Below are positions 39,753 to 52,289 of a DNA stretch of 64,000 nucleotides, piece by piece (the first letter of the stretch is position 1; the number at the start of each line of letters is the position of its first letter). Source of the stretch: Oxyruncus cristatus (Eukaryota > Chordata > Aves > Passeriformes > Cotingidae); contig VXAY01005956.1 in assembly GCA_013399855.1 (NCBI GenBank), positions 2,705,345 through 2,769,344 of the forward strand. Reading direction: 5' to 3'. Both the position numbers and the translations under genes were made by a program. A model generated the notes under the pieces. It was not told the DNA's origin. It searched no databases and saw nothing but the letters and a program-made list of their open reading frames with translations.

Positions 39753-39781
39753 ATGAAGGATCATTACCTGAGATCCTTCAT
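39753..39781 (+). repeat. Perfect 10-bp inverted repeat at the insertion junction
   Basis: ATGAAGGATC (39753-39762) and its exact complement GATCCTTCAT (39772-39781) flank a 9-base spacer. The left arm lies in bases that are neither CR1 nor part of the duplicated copy. The right arm is the first ten bases of the inserted copy. Confidence 0.9.
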
Positions 39782-39972
39782 GAGTCCAAGACCATACATT
39801 TATGTGTCCAAGGGCTCAAAAGGAAAGCTGTCACGGAGCAGCTTAACTCTCTTGGAAAGAAGATTCTTGTGCCATCAATACTCAATAGTCAGTGTTTATC
39901 ATAAAAAGGCATCCTCTCCACTAGTTTTCTTTGGTTTAGAACATAAACCTGCAACACACACTTGGAAAACTC
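39772..39972 (+). repeat. 201-bp duplicated segment, copy A (inside CR1)
   Basis: The segment aligns without gaps to 42253-42453 with 18 mismatches by my count (about 91% identity), 15 of them transitions. Weak identity extends about four bases further left. It breaks the CR1 alignment, so it arrived after the CR1. I do not recognise it as a known repeat family. Confidence 0.9.
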
Positions 39973-40297
39973 CAGCAAGAGAGCTGGAGAGGGACATTTT
40001 ATGAGGGCATGTAGTGATGGGACAAGGGGTAATGACTTTAAACCAAAGGAGCATAGATTAGATTAGATTAGATGAGATATGAGGAAGAAATTATTTACTG
40101 TGAAGGTGGAAAAGCACTGGAACAAGTTGTCCAGTGACGTGGTGGATGCCCCATCCCTGAAAACATTCAAGGTCACATTGGATGGGTCTCTGAGCAACCT
40201 GATCTAGTTGAAGATATCCCCCATTGCCTCATTGCAGGGGGGCTGGACTAGAGAACCTCTAAAGGTCACTGCCAACCCAAACTATTCTATGATACCT

Positions 40298-42252
40298 GCC
40301 CCATGCAGGGTTTATACTTTTGAAAGTAAAAAATTTAAACTCCTCCTCCACAAAAGTCAAATAAATGGCACCTTCTCCCTATGTACACTGTATTAAAAAA
40401 TACTTGTGACATTTCCCTACTGGGTTGAAATTACTCACCTGTGTCTCTTTTCACATGATTCTCCCATTCCATATAGAATAATCCCACTGATATCCTGCAG
40501 AAAGGAAATGGTGCAAGTGAAAATTATATTCTTGCAAAGAGCACTTTACACATATCAAAAGGAAGGTGTTGGACTTCCCTTGGCTGAGACACTTCCCAAG
40601 CACTTTCAGTCATCATATCAGCCTGATACAATTTGTTTTTGATTTTTTACTCCATTCCAGTGTTAGGAGAGAGGAATAGTGTGCTTAGAATGGGATTTTT
40701 TTAAACTCATTTTACTCCTCCTCCCTGCGTAGATCAAATCTATATTTTATCCTAATTTAATAGATAACCAGAGTAACTCTAAAGGGATCAAATGACTAAG
40801 CAGGGAGGAAAAGGAAATTATTTTGAATGGACAAGTCAACATCAACGATCAAGGCTGTAAACAGAAATATATATTTTTTATTAATTCACCTTCAGTGTTC
40901 TTTTTCATTAAAAATTAATTGAGGCCCTGTAATTAGGAAGACAATAACTGCAGAATGTGGAGATATACTGGACTTTCAATCAGTTCCTGTCTGTTTGAGG
41001 TTACTTCATTGTGTCTTGAATTTAAAGCAATTTCACAAAATCAAGTGTTACTTGCTATCAAGCTGTTTGGCACAGGAACCGTTAAGGACCTTGAGGTTAA
41101 GTAAAAACTGAGGTAGGCTGTTCATGTTTCTATTTATAGTAGAATTATTATGACCCCGTCAGCATTTCCATAAGATAGATTAAAATTTTGCCACTAAAAT
41201 TCCCTCTACAGCCTGATATTTATCACAACAAGGCTTCAGTATTTTAATAGCTCCTTAAAAGACTCTGATGCTGGAAAAGCCTTTACTGTTTAGATCAAAA
41301 CTGGCTGAAATTCAATTTCATCTCTTGGGAATTAAGGATATTTTGAACAAGTTTTTGTTTCGGTAAGGAGATGAAAGTAGGAGTTTTTTAAATTTCCCAA
41401 GGAAGCAAATATTTTTTTTTAAAAATGATAGTTTAATATTAAGAAGTTTTGAGAAATGGTACAGAGTTTGATCAGATCTTTCTAAAATGGAAATGAATCA
41501 ATATGACATAGAGACCAGTTTTCCAGTTTCAAGGCGGTCAGAGGACATTGCCATGAATTAGGCACAGTGAGTTGAGATGTGGAAGATTGAGAACCAGGTT
41601 TGAAGGAGCTTTGATGACACATTGCTTCGTGAAGAGGAGGCTGGATATTCTGAGCCACCTGAGGCTACATCTGAGCATCTCCTCCCAGTTCCATGTTTAT
41701 TTGGCATTCAGTATGCCCTGCAAAATGGAGAAATAGTCTCCTCATTTTGAAAATGGGGACATGGAGAGACAGGAGACAATGCCAAGATGTAAGCTCATCT
41801 TTGCATAACTTAACCTTGGAAAGCCCGGCACTGAGAGCAACCAGGAAGTAAAGCCAAAGTAGTTGAGAAGAAATATGTTATATAGACCTGTAATTTGGGC
41901 TGGAGGATGATGCATCCATCCAGTCAGGAATCGCAGAAATGCTTTTCTCTTAGGTCAGGAAGCTCACTTAGCTTCTCATCTTCTAACAGAAAATTCAGGA
42001 AAGTGGGCCTGACTGGGTGTGCCAGCACATCAAGGCAGGAGGTATTTTCAATGAGCTTCTCCTCCCTCACTTCCAAAACTATTCCACTCTTTATTTGTTT
42101 GCTCACAGGGCCTGAGAGAGACAAAGACTTTGCAACCAACTGGGTTAGATGTACCCTTGGCAGTCTCTTGTGCCTGGAGAAATTATATTACTCCAGAGAA
42201 AGATGATGAGTGATAAGTTTAAAAGTCAATATTTTAGTTTTTGCTACTCTAA
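40298..42252. other. Gene-free AT-rich interval between the two duplicate copies
   Basis: Non-coding, AT-rich DNA with no recognised repeat. Its intact presence between the copies means the duplication was not a simple tandem event. Confidence 0.5.
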
Positions 42253-42453
42253 GATCCTTCACGAATCCAAGACCATGTATTTATGTGTCCAAAGGCTCAA
42301 AAGGAAAGCTGTCATTGAGCAGCTTAACTCTCTCAGAAAGAAAATCCTTGTGCCTTCAATACTAAATAATCAGTGTTTATCATAAAAAGGCATCCTCTCC
42401 ACTAGTTTTCTTTGGTTTAGGACATAAACCTGCAACACATATTTGAAAAACTC
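42253..42453 (+). repeat. 201-bp duplicated segment, copy B (likely source or second copy)
   Basis: This is the ungapped partner of 39772-39972, in the same orientation 2,481 bases downstream. Flanks show no CR1 similarity and no evident target-site duplication. A frame entering at ATCCTTCA runs to a TAA shared with copy A, but no known protein is recognised in it. Confidence 0.9.
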
Positions 42454-45139
42454 TAAAATGAAATAATAGTTGCTGCCAAAAATAGTAACAGATGTATAGT
42501 AGATCTGTAAAATTTAAAGTTGTGGTTTAGTGTGAAATGTATTTTTCCAAGAAAATCATGATGACTTTTTGTAACATTATATAACTCTACGAACAATTTA
42601 TACCCTATTAAAGATCTACAATATGGAACACACATTGGTTTCTCTCTTCCTCTAGCAGGACCCCAAAGGAGCTATTAAAATATAGGCAGTGAACAAGCGT
42701 GAAGTGTAAGTCAGAAATCTTGCTAAATCTGAATATGGCTATTGATAGAATATTAAACTGCAAATGAATCTCCTATTCCTTTGTGTTTTAATAGCACTTC
42801 AAAAATGCATATACTTTAATTTTGCCAAAACAGAGTAGAAATAAAAAGGAATGAAATTACTATACAGCATCATAAAGGTATTTAGGCAATCATGTAAATG
42901 TGAAAAACCTCCACCTTATTCTAAGTCATTATGGCTATTGTTATAAAAATTTATGCTGTCTTATGTGCTCACAGCTGTGACTGCAAACTTAGGAATGATC
43001 ATACCTGAAATAAACTGTGATATTTTAGTGCAAGCCATGGAAGAAATTAAATTAGAACAAAAAAAGCTGGGAGAAGAGTGAGACATAAAGTCATGGCCTG
43101 TGATTTTACACCTTTTCGTGTTAAATCTGCAATTTTGTCACAGTTTCCAACCGAGGCATCCTACACAACATCAGCTGTCATTTTGTGTGTGTTTGTGTGT
43201 GTGTGTGTGTCTGCCATCTCATAGATGTTACTGTAAGCAAGGTTTGGCACGGGACTCATTAGACAGGGAAATAGTCTATCAGTGCACGTGCCCCCAGCTT
43301 CCTGAATCTCAGTTAGAAATAATTTGTGCCATTTCCTCAGAACAACAATCCATACAGGAAAATCACCAGCCAAAGCAGGTTCACGACTAAAGTGCCCTGT
43401 GGAGGTGTGGATGCATGCAAATTTTTTCCCTAAATTTTAGGTGTTGGGTAGGAAACATCTACATCCTACTTCTTGTGACCAAAAGATCTGCCAGATTCTC
43501 TATGTGTACATTCATGAAAACTCTTCATGGAGATTCACTAATGTGACAGAGTTTTCACACAGAAAGTTCAGTGCTGTGAACCGAGAGAGGTATCTGAATA
43601 AATTCTGAGTCTCTAAACTTTTCTCCTTAACCAGATCTAAATATGAGTGTTGCTAATCCAGCAGACACTGCAGTGTGCTTGCTTGACTCACTCCAACTAA
43701 TAATGGAATGCAAATAATGACATAAGAATAGTTTGCAAGGTGAGGCAGTGCTAGATAAAAGCAGTAGAAAGTGTTCAGCAGCTGAACTGCATGTTTTTTT
43801 CCTTTTCCAAATGTAGCATTTTTAGTGACAGAAAATTAAGCTGAATTTCAGAACTAGGGAAAAATCCCCAAACACATACGTCTGAATAACAGTCTCCTGA
43901 CTCAAACAGCAACAGTTTCCTTTGAGAAAACACTTTGAAAATTATGAGCTCTCTTTGAGCTAGCATATGCCAAAAGAAGGGTTGAATTGCAGCTGTTTCC
44001 AGAGCTCAGCATATACTTTCAACCTGTTCTTGGTTTCCTTTTCTATTAAAAATGTAAGAGACTCTTTCCCTCTGCTAAAAAGTTGGAAAAAAAATGCAGT
44101 AGCTTGTAAAAATCTTATTCTGCAAGGTTTAAAGATCTTTTTAGTATAGCATTTGATTTTGAAAGTTAAGGCTAGGTTGCTTCCACTAGTTTTTTTGCAG
44201 CTCCCACATGGAATATAACCTTTTTTCAGGTTTAAAAAAAAATATAAATCTCTCGACAGTGATGCCTCTGACTTTCAGTAGGATTCCTTCATGGTTCCTG
44301 CAGGATGGCAAGTTGTGTGTCTCTGGCCCCTGCTAAGTGAGGATGCTCAGGAGGTGCTGGGACTGTGCTGGGGCAGCTGGTGTCAGCACAGCACAGGCAG
44401 GGCTTCGCTTCACTCTTACAGTTGACACTATTTCTTTGAGATGCAAACGTAGTCGCAATGGCAAAGTACCCTCTCCAGGCTGACAAATCCCACAGCACAG
44501 CAGCATTAACATTTCACAGGCTAAGTGGAGTGAGATAGGAAAGGTGTAAGGAACAGCTCTGGAGATGGCACTGGTGCCAGAGAGGTGCCTCTTTTTCTGT
44601 TTGTTTGCTTGTTTGTGATAGAAAACATTTCTTACCAAATTAATACACGTAATCACTAATAGCTATGAGATATATTAACGAAGAAGTCATCTATGTAAAC
44701 TGACAGTGGTGCTGAGGAAACTTTATAACCTGACCAAATGAGATCAGGAGACACTCTGTGGGCTTGTTTGTTGTAGGTGTTGTTTTTTTTTTTTTTTCTG
44801 CAAGAATACAGGTGTTAATTACAATTGAATAAATACTAGCCTGGGAGTTGCTTAATGAAAAAGAGAGAAAAAAAAGTACAAACTGCCTTTCCTTGGTGTG
44901 GGGCCTGAATAAGTGCACAGAAAAACAAGCATGGGGGAGCTGAGGATCAGCACTCCGCCATCCTTGTTTCCTCTGAGTGCTGATCTGCTGGGTCCCGATG
45001 GTGGGAGCTGTGAGGAGGCTGTGATTCATCTGTAGGTGGCTGCCTGTCACGAGTGGGTGAAGCTCTTCCTATATATAACTTGTGTATGGGTTCATAGCAC
45101 ACTTGAGGATGGCCTGGAATGAAGGGTGCTCTCAAAAAG
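42454..45139. other. Gene-free AT-rich interval
   Basis: Contains a TG microsatellite near 43190 and a T run near 44785. A modestly GC-rich patch at 44300-44520 shows no protein similarity I can name. Confidence 0.55.
43183..43211 (+). repeat. (TG)n microsatellite
   Basis: An alternating TG/GT run with one TTTG interruption (TGTGTGTTTGTGTGTGTGTG and onward). Probably length-polymorphic. Confidence 0.9.
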
Positions 45140-45310
45140 CCCTGGGTAAATCATTATTTTGTTATTACAGCAAGGTGCTAGCAGTTGACAGTTCCAGTAA
45201 TTGGATCAACATTCATATTGCAAATGCCAGCAGGTTTGACTCAGCTGTTTATAGTTCTGAAGCAGACAAATTAAATTCTATTAAACTGATTTTATTCCAG
45301 GTGAGATTTT
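45140..45310. other. Possible conserved non-coding element (low certainty)
   Basis: A compositionally balanced, low-CpG stretch rich in homeodomain-like cores (CAGTAATTGG, AATTAAATTC, ATTAAACTG) together with GACTCAGCTG. It has the look of developmental enhancer DNA around neural genes, but this impression needs cross-species alignment. Confidence 0.2.
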
Positions 45311-48300
45311 TGGGAGATGAGAGAAACAAAGGCCACACTGTTCTTCTCTGCAGCTCTTAAAGATCACAGTGTTTCTGGCCCAAATGATCTCTCCCCTGTC
45401 ATGTTGTGAGACAGCCAGACAGGCAGCGGCAGTTCCAGTTCGTGGCTGTGGCACGGACAAGAAGTTCAGCACTGCAGTGTAAATGAAATGCTAATATCTG
45501 GTCCCTGTCCTGTTACAGGCATTGTGCAACTCATCAGTGCTGAAGCCAAACAGGTGTATGGATGCCCTCACACCTGACTGCAGCTGTCTATGCCCTTGGA
45601 CTGAAATCTAATTCTAAAGCCATTTAAAGGCAGTAGAGTGGCTTACCTAGATAGCAAAGATGTGCTGCTACTCTTCTCCGATGTGAGAAGTTAATCAGAG
45701 TCTGAGGAAGTCATCAACTGCAGGGATCCACAGCTGGAATGTCCTCCTGGGAGGAAAGGCCTGGTCTTCTTTCTAAAATGCAGCACAAACCTCATGTCAG
45801 GAGGACAATCCTCTAATGTGGTAACCTTAAGTTTAGAGCCCTTATCCAAAACCATGCAGTGTAGGCTCAGTTTCCTTCTTCTGTTTGAACATACTCAACA
45901 TTCAATTTTTTGAAATCCATTAATATCAGAGCAAATTGGGTCCTTAACTCCTTTTAACCCTCATCTAAGCTCATACACAACAAAAACTATTTATTGAAGT
46001 AATAAAATTTTGCTTTTCCTCACTGAATTATAATTACATCAATGGCACTATGCCTTCAAAGCAGTACTTCCCAATTATATTTTCAATTTCTATTTTGGAA
46101 AACTGCTAAGAAGGAACACTGTGAACTTCAGAAGTAGAGTTATTATGTCCAAACCCAGGAAACTTACCCTTGACGATCTGTTCATTTTCTTTCTCCATCA
46201 CTGTCTCTCTCTTTCCCTGGAATGAATAATGTATCACCGCATTTTTGGTTGGGTTGTTTTGTTTTGAGGTGTTCCTTTATTTGTTCTCTTAACACCTAGA
46301 GAAAAATGGAGATGTTAATTTCCTGCAGTGGCAGCTAAGACAGGCACAATTAAGCAGTTTACTTTCTGGGGATTGCTCACCGAATTCTTCAAGAAGTTCC
46401 CGTGCAGCTGAAGCAGTTGAGGGCCACAGCATCGACTCCTGGCTGACAGCAAACAGATGGTCTGTCAGCAGAACTGTTCATACTTTTAGTAGGGCACATC
46501 GTTAATGAAGCCAAACACGAGCTTACGTTTTAAGCTCCCTCGTATTAAAAAAGTGGTGCAGCACCACTGCAAAAGTAGTTTGTTAGATCCCATTTGTCAT
46601 TCAAGGAAATCAGCAACGTATGTTAGTGCTGCCCTGCATTCTTCCTGACAGGTTTTATTTTTCCACAGGTTACTGCTAAAAGACTTTGCGTCTCCAGCAG
46701 TAGTAGCATATCTCTGCATTTCCTGACATATGCCAATGTTAGGTGTCAAGGGATACAGAAAAACCTGGGACAACCAGGAGTGCCACTTGTAGGTTTTTTT
46801 AGCTTTGTATCACCTTTCTTTAAATTTCGGCTACCTCTAGAAAGGCCTATTCATTATGTGTTGTGTGTAAAAATTCAGATTTTAGAACACCTGGCTACAA
46901 TGTCAACTACGTTACATTTCAAATGAAACAGTAATAGTTAAAGGATCAGTTTCCACTCACCTTGGTCTCACAAATAGTCCCTCTGAAACTAAGCCAGCTC
47001 TGTAAAATGTGGACTCTTGCTTATTGTTTGTTTCCTAGAACAGAATTTCCCCAGGACAGTGACCTGTGTGGTGACATTCACCATCACAAAAAGGTGCATT
47101 GCTTCACAGTCATTTACTGCTTCTGTTCGTGGTGAGACAATAATAAACTACTCCAAAACCCTAAACAATGAAAGATGATTTTAGAATAAGGAAATATAGT
47201 TTAATAACTGCTGTGAGGCTTAATCACAAGAGGTATGTCCATAAGGATAGTGACAGCATCGTGGGCAGTATTCTTAAATCCTGCGTTACTGTTCACATGG
47301 TCTGTTGTTCTTCAGATGTTTTTTTCTATGAAATTTCTTCATATCCCTGTAGTCATCTTTGTCAATTTAATAATTGTTTGATAGTTTTGTTCAGTAGAAC
47401 ATTAGAAGGGTTTCTTGTGTGCTGTCACCTTTGATTAGTAAAGTTCTCTACAGGGGGAATGGGGATGTCTGAAGGCTAAAATGGTTGCATTCAAGGGCTT
47501 TTTTTTTATTTGAGAAGCTGTATTTTTTAATAATGACTGTCATTTAAGAAAACTCGCAGTGTATGGAAAAGTATTGTTCCTAGGGTGTTTTATTGTATTT
47601 TTTTTTTCATGTTCACCATTTGTTATCCTTCTATTCTTTCTCTCCCAATTACTATTGACGTTCAGGATGACTGTCAGCTGATAGCTTTTTATAAGCTGTT
47701 CTGCAAGCTGAACACAAATAACATGACAGCTTGCAGGCTACTTGTTGTCATGGTGTTCTTACTTTGCTCTGGGCAATGCCATATAAAGAATATTGCATCT
47801 CGACTCCTATTTGCATCAACCAAATATTTTAACATTAACACAATAATATCAGAATGGCAGGATGTTTATGACATTACCAGCACCAAGAAAGCAGAATAAA
47901 ATTATGTTCTGCTTCCGCCTACACATTTTCACCCACTCCCAGGCTCTGTACTACTGTGGTTACAGAATTGTTGATTTCTGTGGAGGTAAGTTGATTTCAG
48001 GTTCTAAGCCAAATTAGGAAATTTAATTTAAAAGGTCCTTCTGACTGCATTTGCGGGCTTCATTAAATGAGATGCAACACAGGGAATGCCACCCTACATG
48101 CTACTCTTTGAACTGTCTTCCACCAATTTACTCTGAGAATGTCTTAATTTTAGATGTTCTGTGCAACATCCACGGTTGAAAAAAATCCAAGGAATTACAG
48201 CACTGACCAAGAACAGGTGAAAAATAGTTTGTGTAAGAACATTACCAAAATTATGGATCACAGAGATTTCCAGCACCAGGAAATGCCTCCCCCTGTGAAT

Positions 48301-51300
48301 AGCTTTCCTGTACTTTAGGACTGACTTTAGTTTATTTTATTTTACTAACTTGGTAATTTGTCTAGCTTATGGGAGAAAAGGCATTTTTAAGCAAGAAGAT
48401 GTATTTTAAGTACTTGTAATGTAATAACTGTAGCCACAGCTCTCAGCACAGGGCTGGTTCCAAGCTTCTCACAGATCATTTGGAGCAAAACATCTCTCAG
48501 TGCTGTGATGCTGGTTCTTGGATGCAAGCAGCAGCCTCTGAGGACATCTCTGATATGCTGCTGTATGACCCTCTGCAGCTCTGCAAACCAACTAAATGCA
48601 ATTTTTTTGTCTGCAAAGCAGGGTCATCTGCAGTTTTTCCCTCTTCCTCCGTAGTATGAATGTTTGGGAACACGAAGAATAGCAGGCAGAGCAGGAAGGG
48701 TTGAGAGAAGGACTGTCAGAGATGGTTTGGACACTTAGAACAGCTGACACGGTGGTTTCTCCAAAACAACAGTGAAAAGCTTGCTTTCTCTGACTGAGAT
48801 ATTTCTGACTCAACACCTACTGACTCTTTCCTCCTTCCACCCCGACATTAGCATCCACTGCCCACTATAACACGGCCAGAGAAGCAGCCCAGCATCTTAA
48901 TGCCCGTTCCTGTGTTTCCCTCTGTGCTTGGGAGAAAGACCTTGCAAATACCTGCACAACTGATGGATTGTGTTCCTTCCAACATTCTCTCAGGCACGTG
49001 TTTGAACGTCATGTGTAAACAAACCCAACCACGGGTGTGCTGAGCAGAAGTCTCTGGTGTGCTCCCAGGTGTCCTGTTGACAGACATTAGCACAGCATGC
49101 AATTAATACCACAACTATTATTTTCCCCCTACAGATTACATTTCTAGGCAAGACCTGAATGACCTAAAGAAAATAAAAGCAGAGAGTAAACACTTCTTGA
49201 TCATGGCTATTTATTCATGTTAGACTACAGCAGCCATTTAATTTTGCAGCAGCCAGCCCCTGAGGCAAAGAAACCCTCCCTTCCCTCCCAGCACTGCAAA
49301 AGAAAGTGTTGTCTTTCCTGCACTGACAAATATTAAGGACAGACAGAACCACTAGATCCTTCAGTTTAACATGAACAAGAGTATATGCATTTGGGCTTTA
49401 GGCTTGTTGAAAAAATATAAGTATTCTGATTAAAAGAATTATTAAAGTAAAGGAAAACAAACAAAAATTAATAAGCAAAACCCACCACCCAAACACAAGA
49501 TCTATTTCATTAGGAATTTTTTCCTTTCAGTTAAAAAAACCAAGAAGCAAAATATCAATATAATTTTCAAAGCTGAAAAATCTTTCAAAAAAGGAACTTA
49601 GAAATGTGGAATAGGGTTGGATTGGCAGGAAGAAAAAAACTTTACAAATGTGCCAAACGTGCAAACAAAACAATAAACCAGTCAAGACCCCAAATCTCAG
49701 CTCATGTGTAAAGTTGCTGTGAAAAATATTGCTTTTGATCCTAAAGCCTTGCTCAATTAGGAAAACCTGACCTGAACAGCATAAGGAGATCCACAGCAGG
49801 TTTCGTGATGCTGAGAACCAGTGAAAAGCTGGTGTAGGTACCTCTCAGAAATGTCTTTTGCAGATGCCAAGGACAGTTCTTCCTGATAACTTTAGCAGCT
49901 TTCTAAGAGAGCAGGACAAAGAATAAACACCAGAACATCTTCTTTCTCTCCTGTTGTATAAAGAAGCTCAGATTAGTTTATGAATGGCAACCTTCCTATG
50001 GAAAGGCAGGTATGGAAGGCAGTTTGTGATAGAGTCAGATAATAAAGCAATGGAAATAATTCTAATTATTAGTTATATCCACCTACATAAGTCCTCTTTA
50101 TTTTAATTTCTTTATTTCAATTTTGCTAGCTTCAAGTCCCAGCCATTAGTTTCTTCTATGCTTTCATCAAATAGATTAAAGAATCATCTGTTTGTAAAAA
50201 TATTAATCATTTAATAGGATAGATTCATTATTTACTAAAAAGCTGCCTATTTCAAACCAACCCACATTTTACTTAGTTCTTTGAAGCATTTCCTCTCTTC
50301 TAAAGCCTTGTAATCTTACAGTTAAATAACCATTGATGATGACTAATCTTTTCTGCTTTACTCAAAGCTCATTCTTGAGATTTCTCAGTGAGTCCAAATG
50401 ATCACCAGGGCTACCCTGCTTTGCAGTTTCAAATATTTTCTAATTGTCTTTTTCATTCCCTAAAGAACTAAATATGCCTCCAAAGGACACTTTTTTAATA
50501 TAATCTCAGAGTAGGTCTATCAGTTTTGTGCTTACATAAGTCAGTTCATTACCCATTCCTCTGCCCTTTGCCAAAGACATTTTTAAAACTCATCATTCCA
50601 TTCACTTAATGAAATTTCCCCTGTTTTTTTTCCTTATCTCTTCCTGAAATAAAAACTCATTGCATCTTCAACCTCTTCCTTAACAGGCTTACAAACTCAC
50701 ATACATCATACCAGTGATAAATATTTAAACAAATATGATCACAGACCTTCTTCAGTACATCCATGCTATGGATTGGTTGCGCTTCACCCAGCAACAGTTG
50801 AACACAAATCTGTAAATGTCGTCTGAAAGAATCCTTCCATTTGCCTGTCACATGTTTTGATAAAGGACTTGCACAGCACAGCACACAGAGGTGGGCTGGT
50901 ACACTGAATTAAGCTGATAGTGATCAGCAAATGTCCATCAACGTGTTTATGTTGCTAAACATCAAGATTCTCTTTCGTTTATGATCCAGCTGTCAAGTGA
51001 ATTCAGTCCGGATGTGTCTCTAAATGCTCAAGGCACATTTAATGTCAAAATCTAAGATGAGTACGGGGAGAAAACATTTTCACAAGAATGCAAATATAAA
51101 AATATTCTGACATTTATTCGGGGGCTTGAGAGTTTATGATAAAAAATCATCAACCCAGAGATTAAGGATTAGAGGGCTCAGAGCTGCCACGAAATAAATA
51201 GTAGCATTTTGCACAGTGCTGTCCTCAGCAAAGAGTGAGCACAGCGCTGACGTCAAGGAACAAAAGAGCTGACACTTCTGCTCTGACTTTTTCTGGTATC

Positions 51301-52289
51301 TACATAAGCTACAGGCTCTCTGGTTTATGGATGCCTGTGCACCTTCCCATAATTAACAGAAATCCAGTGTCCCATGCTGGTCATCTTTCAGTAGTTCCAA
51401 AAGTGCAAGATTCCCCCCAGCATGCTGCAGTTTCAAAAAGCTGTAGTGTCAGCCTGGTCTCTTCAGCCATCTGTGTCTCCAATCTATTTTTCCATATGAA
51501 GTCATCAATATTCTGATCTACAGAGCCACGGTTGGGTTTTGTTTGCACTCCAAATAGAATCAGTTACACATTACTCGAGATCTAATTATATTGGGTTGCA
51601 AATGATGTAGAACTAGGTAATTTCCTTGGAACAGAGTAAATTTATCAAACCCTCTTTTGCCACCCAAACAGAAATTTCCCTAAGAGGATTGCTTAGGTTT
51701 GCACTGGTTTGCTTTCACATTTAATGCTGTTTCACAACAAATTGCTGACACAGCTTCAGTAGTACTCAGTACCGAACATTTGTGAGGAGATGATTAAATG
51801 ACTTTTTTCAGTTTTAATAAAACTTTATGTGAAACATGACTCGTGTACAACTTTTCAGAAACATATATTTGTAATTGTTTTCTGTGTCCTTCATTGACAT
51901 TATCATGGTCTTGATTATTTAAAAGGATGTAAGTGTCCTAGTTTGCATGATTTCCATAAAAATATAAAATGCTTTTAGATTTTTCACTATTTTGGTCACA
52001 AAGATTAATAAAACAAGTAAAAAATAAAAATCTGAATATTATCTTTCCTGTTCACTTACAGGAACATCCTATAGGAGGCAAATATGAGAAATTTGAGTGG
52101 GCCAGAAAGATGCAAAACTCCCCAAATGTATATTTTTCAATTTTTAGCAAACTGAAAATGAAATTCTTCTGGGACAAAGTTCTCATCAACATGAATAAAG
52201 AAAAGGCCCTCCTTCCTGTTATTCAGCACAAAGTGCTATGAAATTCTTTTAAACTGCATCTTAGGGAGATAATGTGGTACTTAAGATAC
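45311..52289. other. Gene-free AT-rich interval
   Basis: No protein-like frame. Noted features are a 17-bp perfect palindrome at 46552-46568 and a full CRE at 51248-51255. I see no repeat family I can name. Confidence 0.55.
51248..51255. promoter_or_regulatory. Full palindromic CRE motif
   Basis: TGACGTCA, the consensus CREB/ATF site, sits in CAGCGCTGACGTCAAGG. It is a single motif with a retained CpG in an AT-rich, CpG-poor region, so it is suggestive but unsupported functionally. Confidence 0.3.

Larger units (their letters stand above)
39418..40297 (+). mobile_element. CR1 LINE 3' portion, plus orientation, split by a 201-bp insertion
   Basis: The left part (about 39418-39750) shows CR1 reverse-transcriptase-end landmarks: GTGGGAGGTGATTCT, CTGGTGAGACCCCACCTGCA, ACAGGAAGGACATGGACCTG, GGGCTGGAGCACCTCTCCTG and CTGAGAGAGTTGGGGTTGTA. 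The right part (about 39975-40297) resumes with AGAGAGCTGGAGAGGGACAT, then GATGCCCCATCCCTGAAAAC, TTGGATGGGTCTCTGAGCAA, GGGGGGCTGGACTAG and the 3'-end sequence ACCCAAACTATTCTATGAT. Between them lies non-CR1 DNA that replaces a few CR1 bases. A short GATTA expansion is present at about 40059-40073. The element has many stops and is dead. Confidence 0.93.

Noticed and set aside
39642..40004. 120-codon frame over the CR1 and the inserted copy
   Set aside because: It joins CR1-derived sequence in the wrong frame to the insertion and is not a gene.
12663..43715. POU octamer matches ATGCAAAT at 12663, 34375, 43415 and 43708
   Set aside because: Four 8-mer matches are about what AT-rich DNA of this length gives by chance, and they are not clustered with partner sites.
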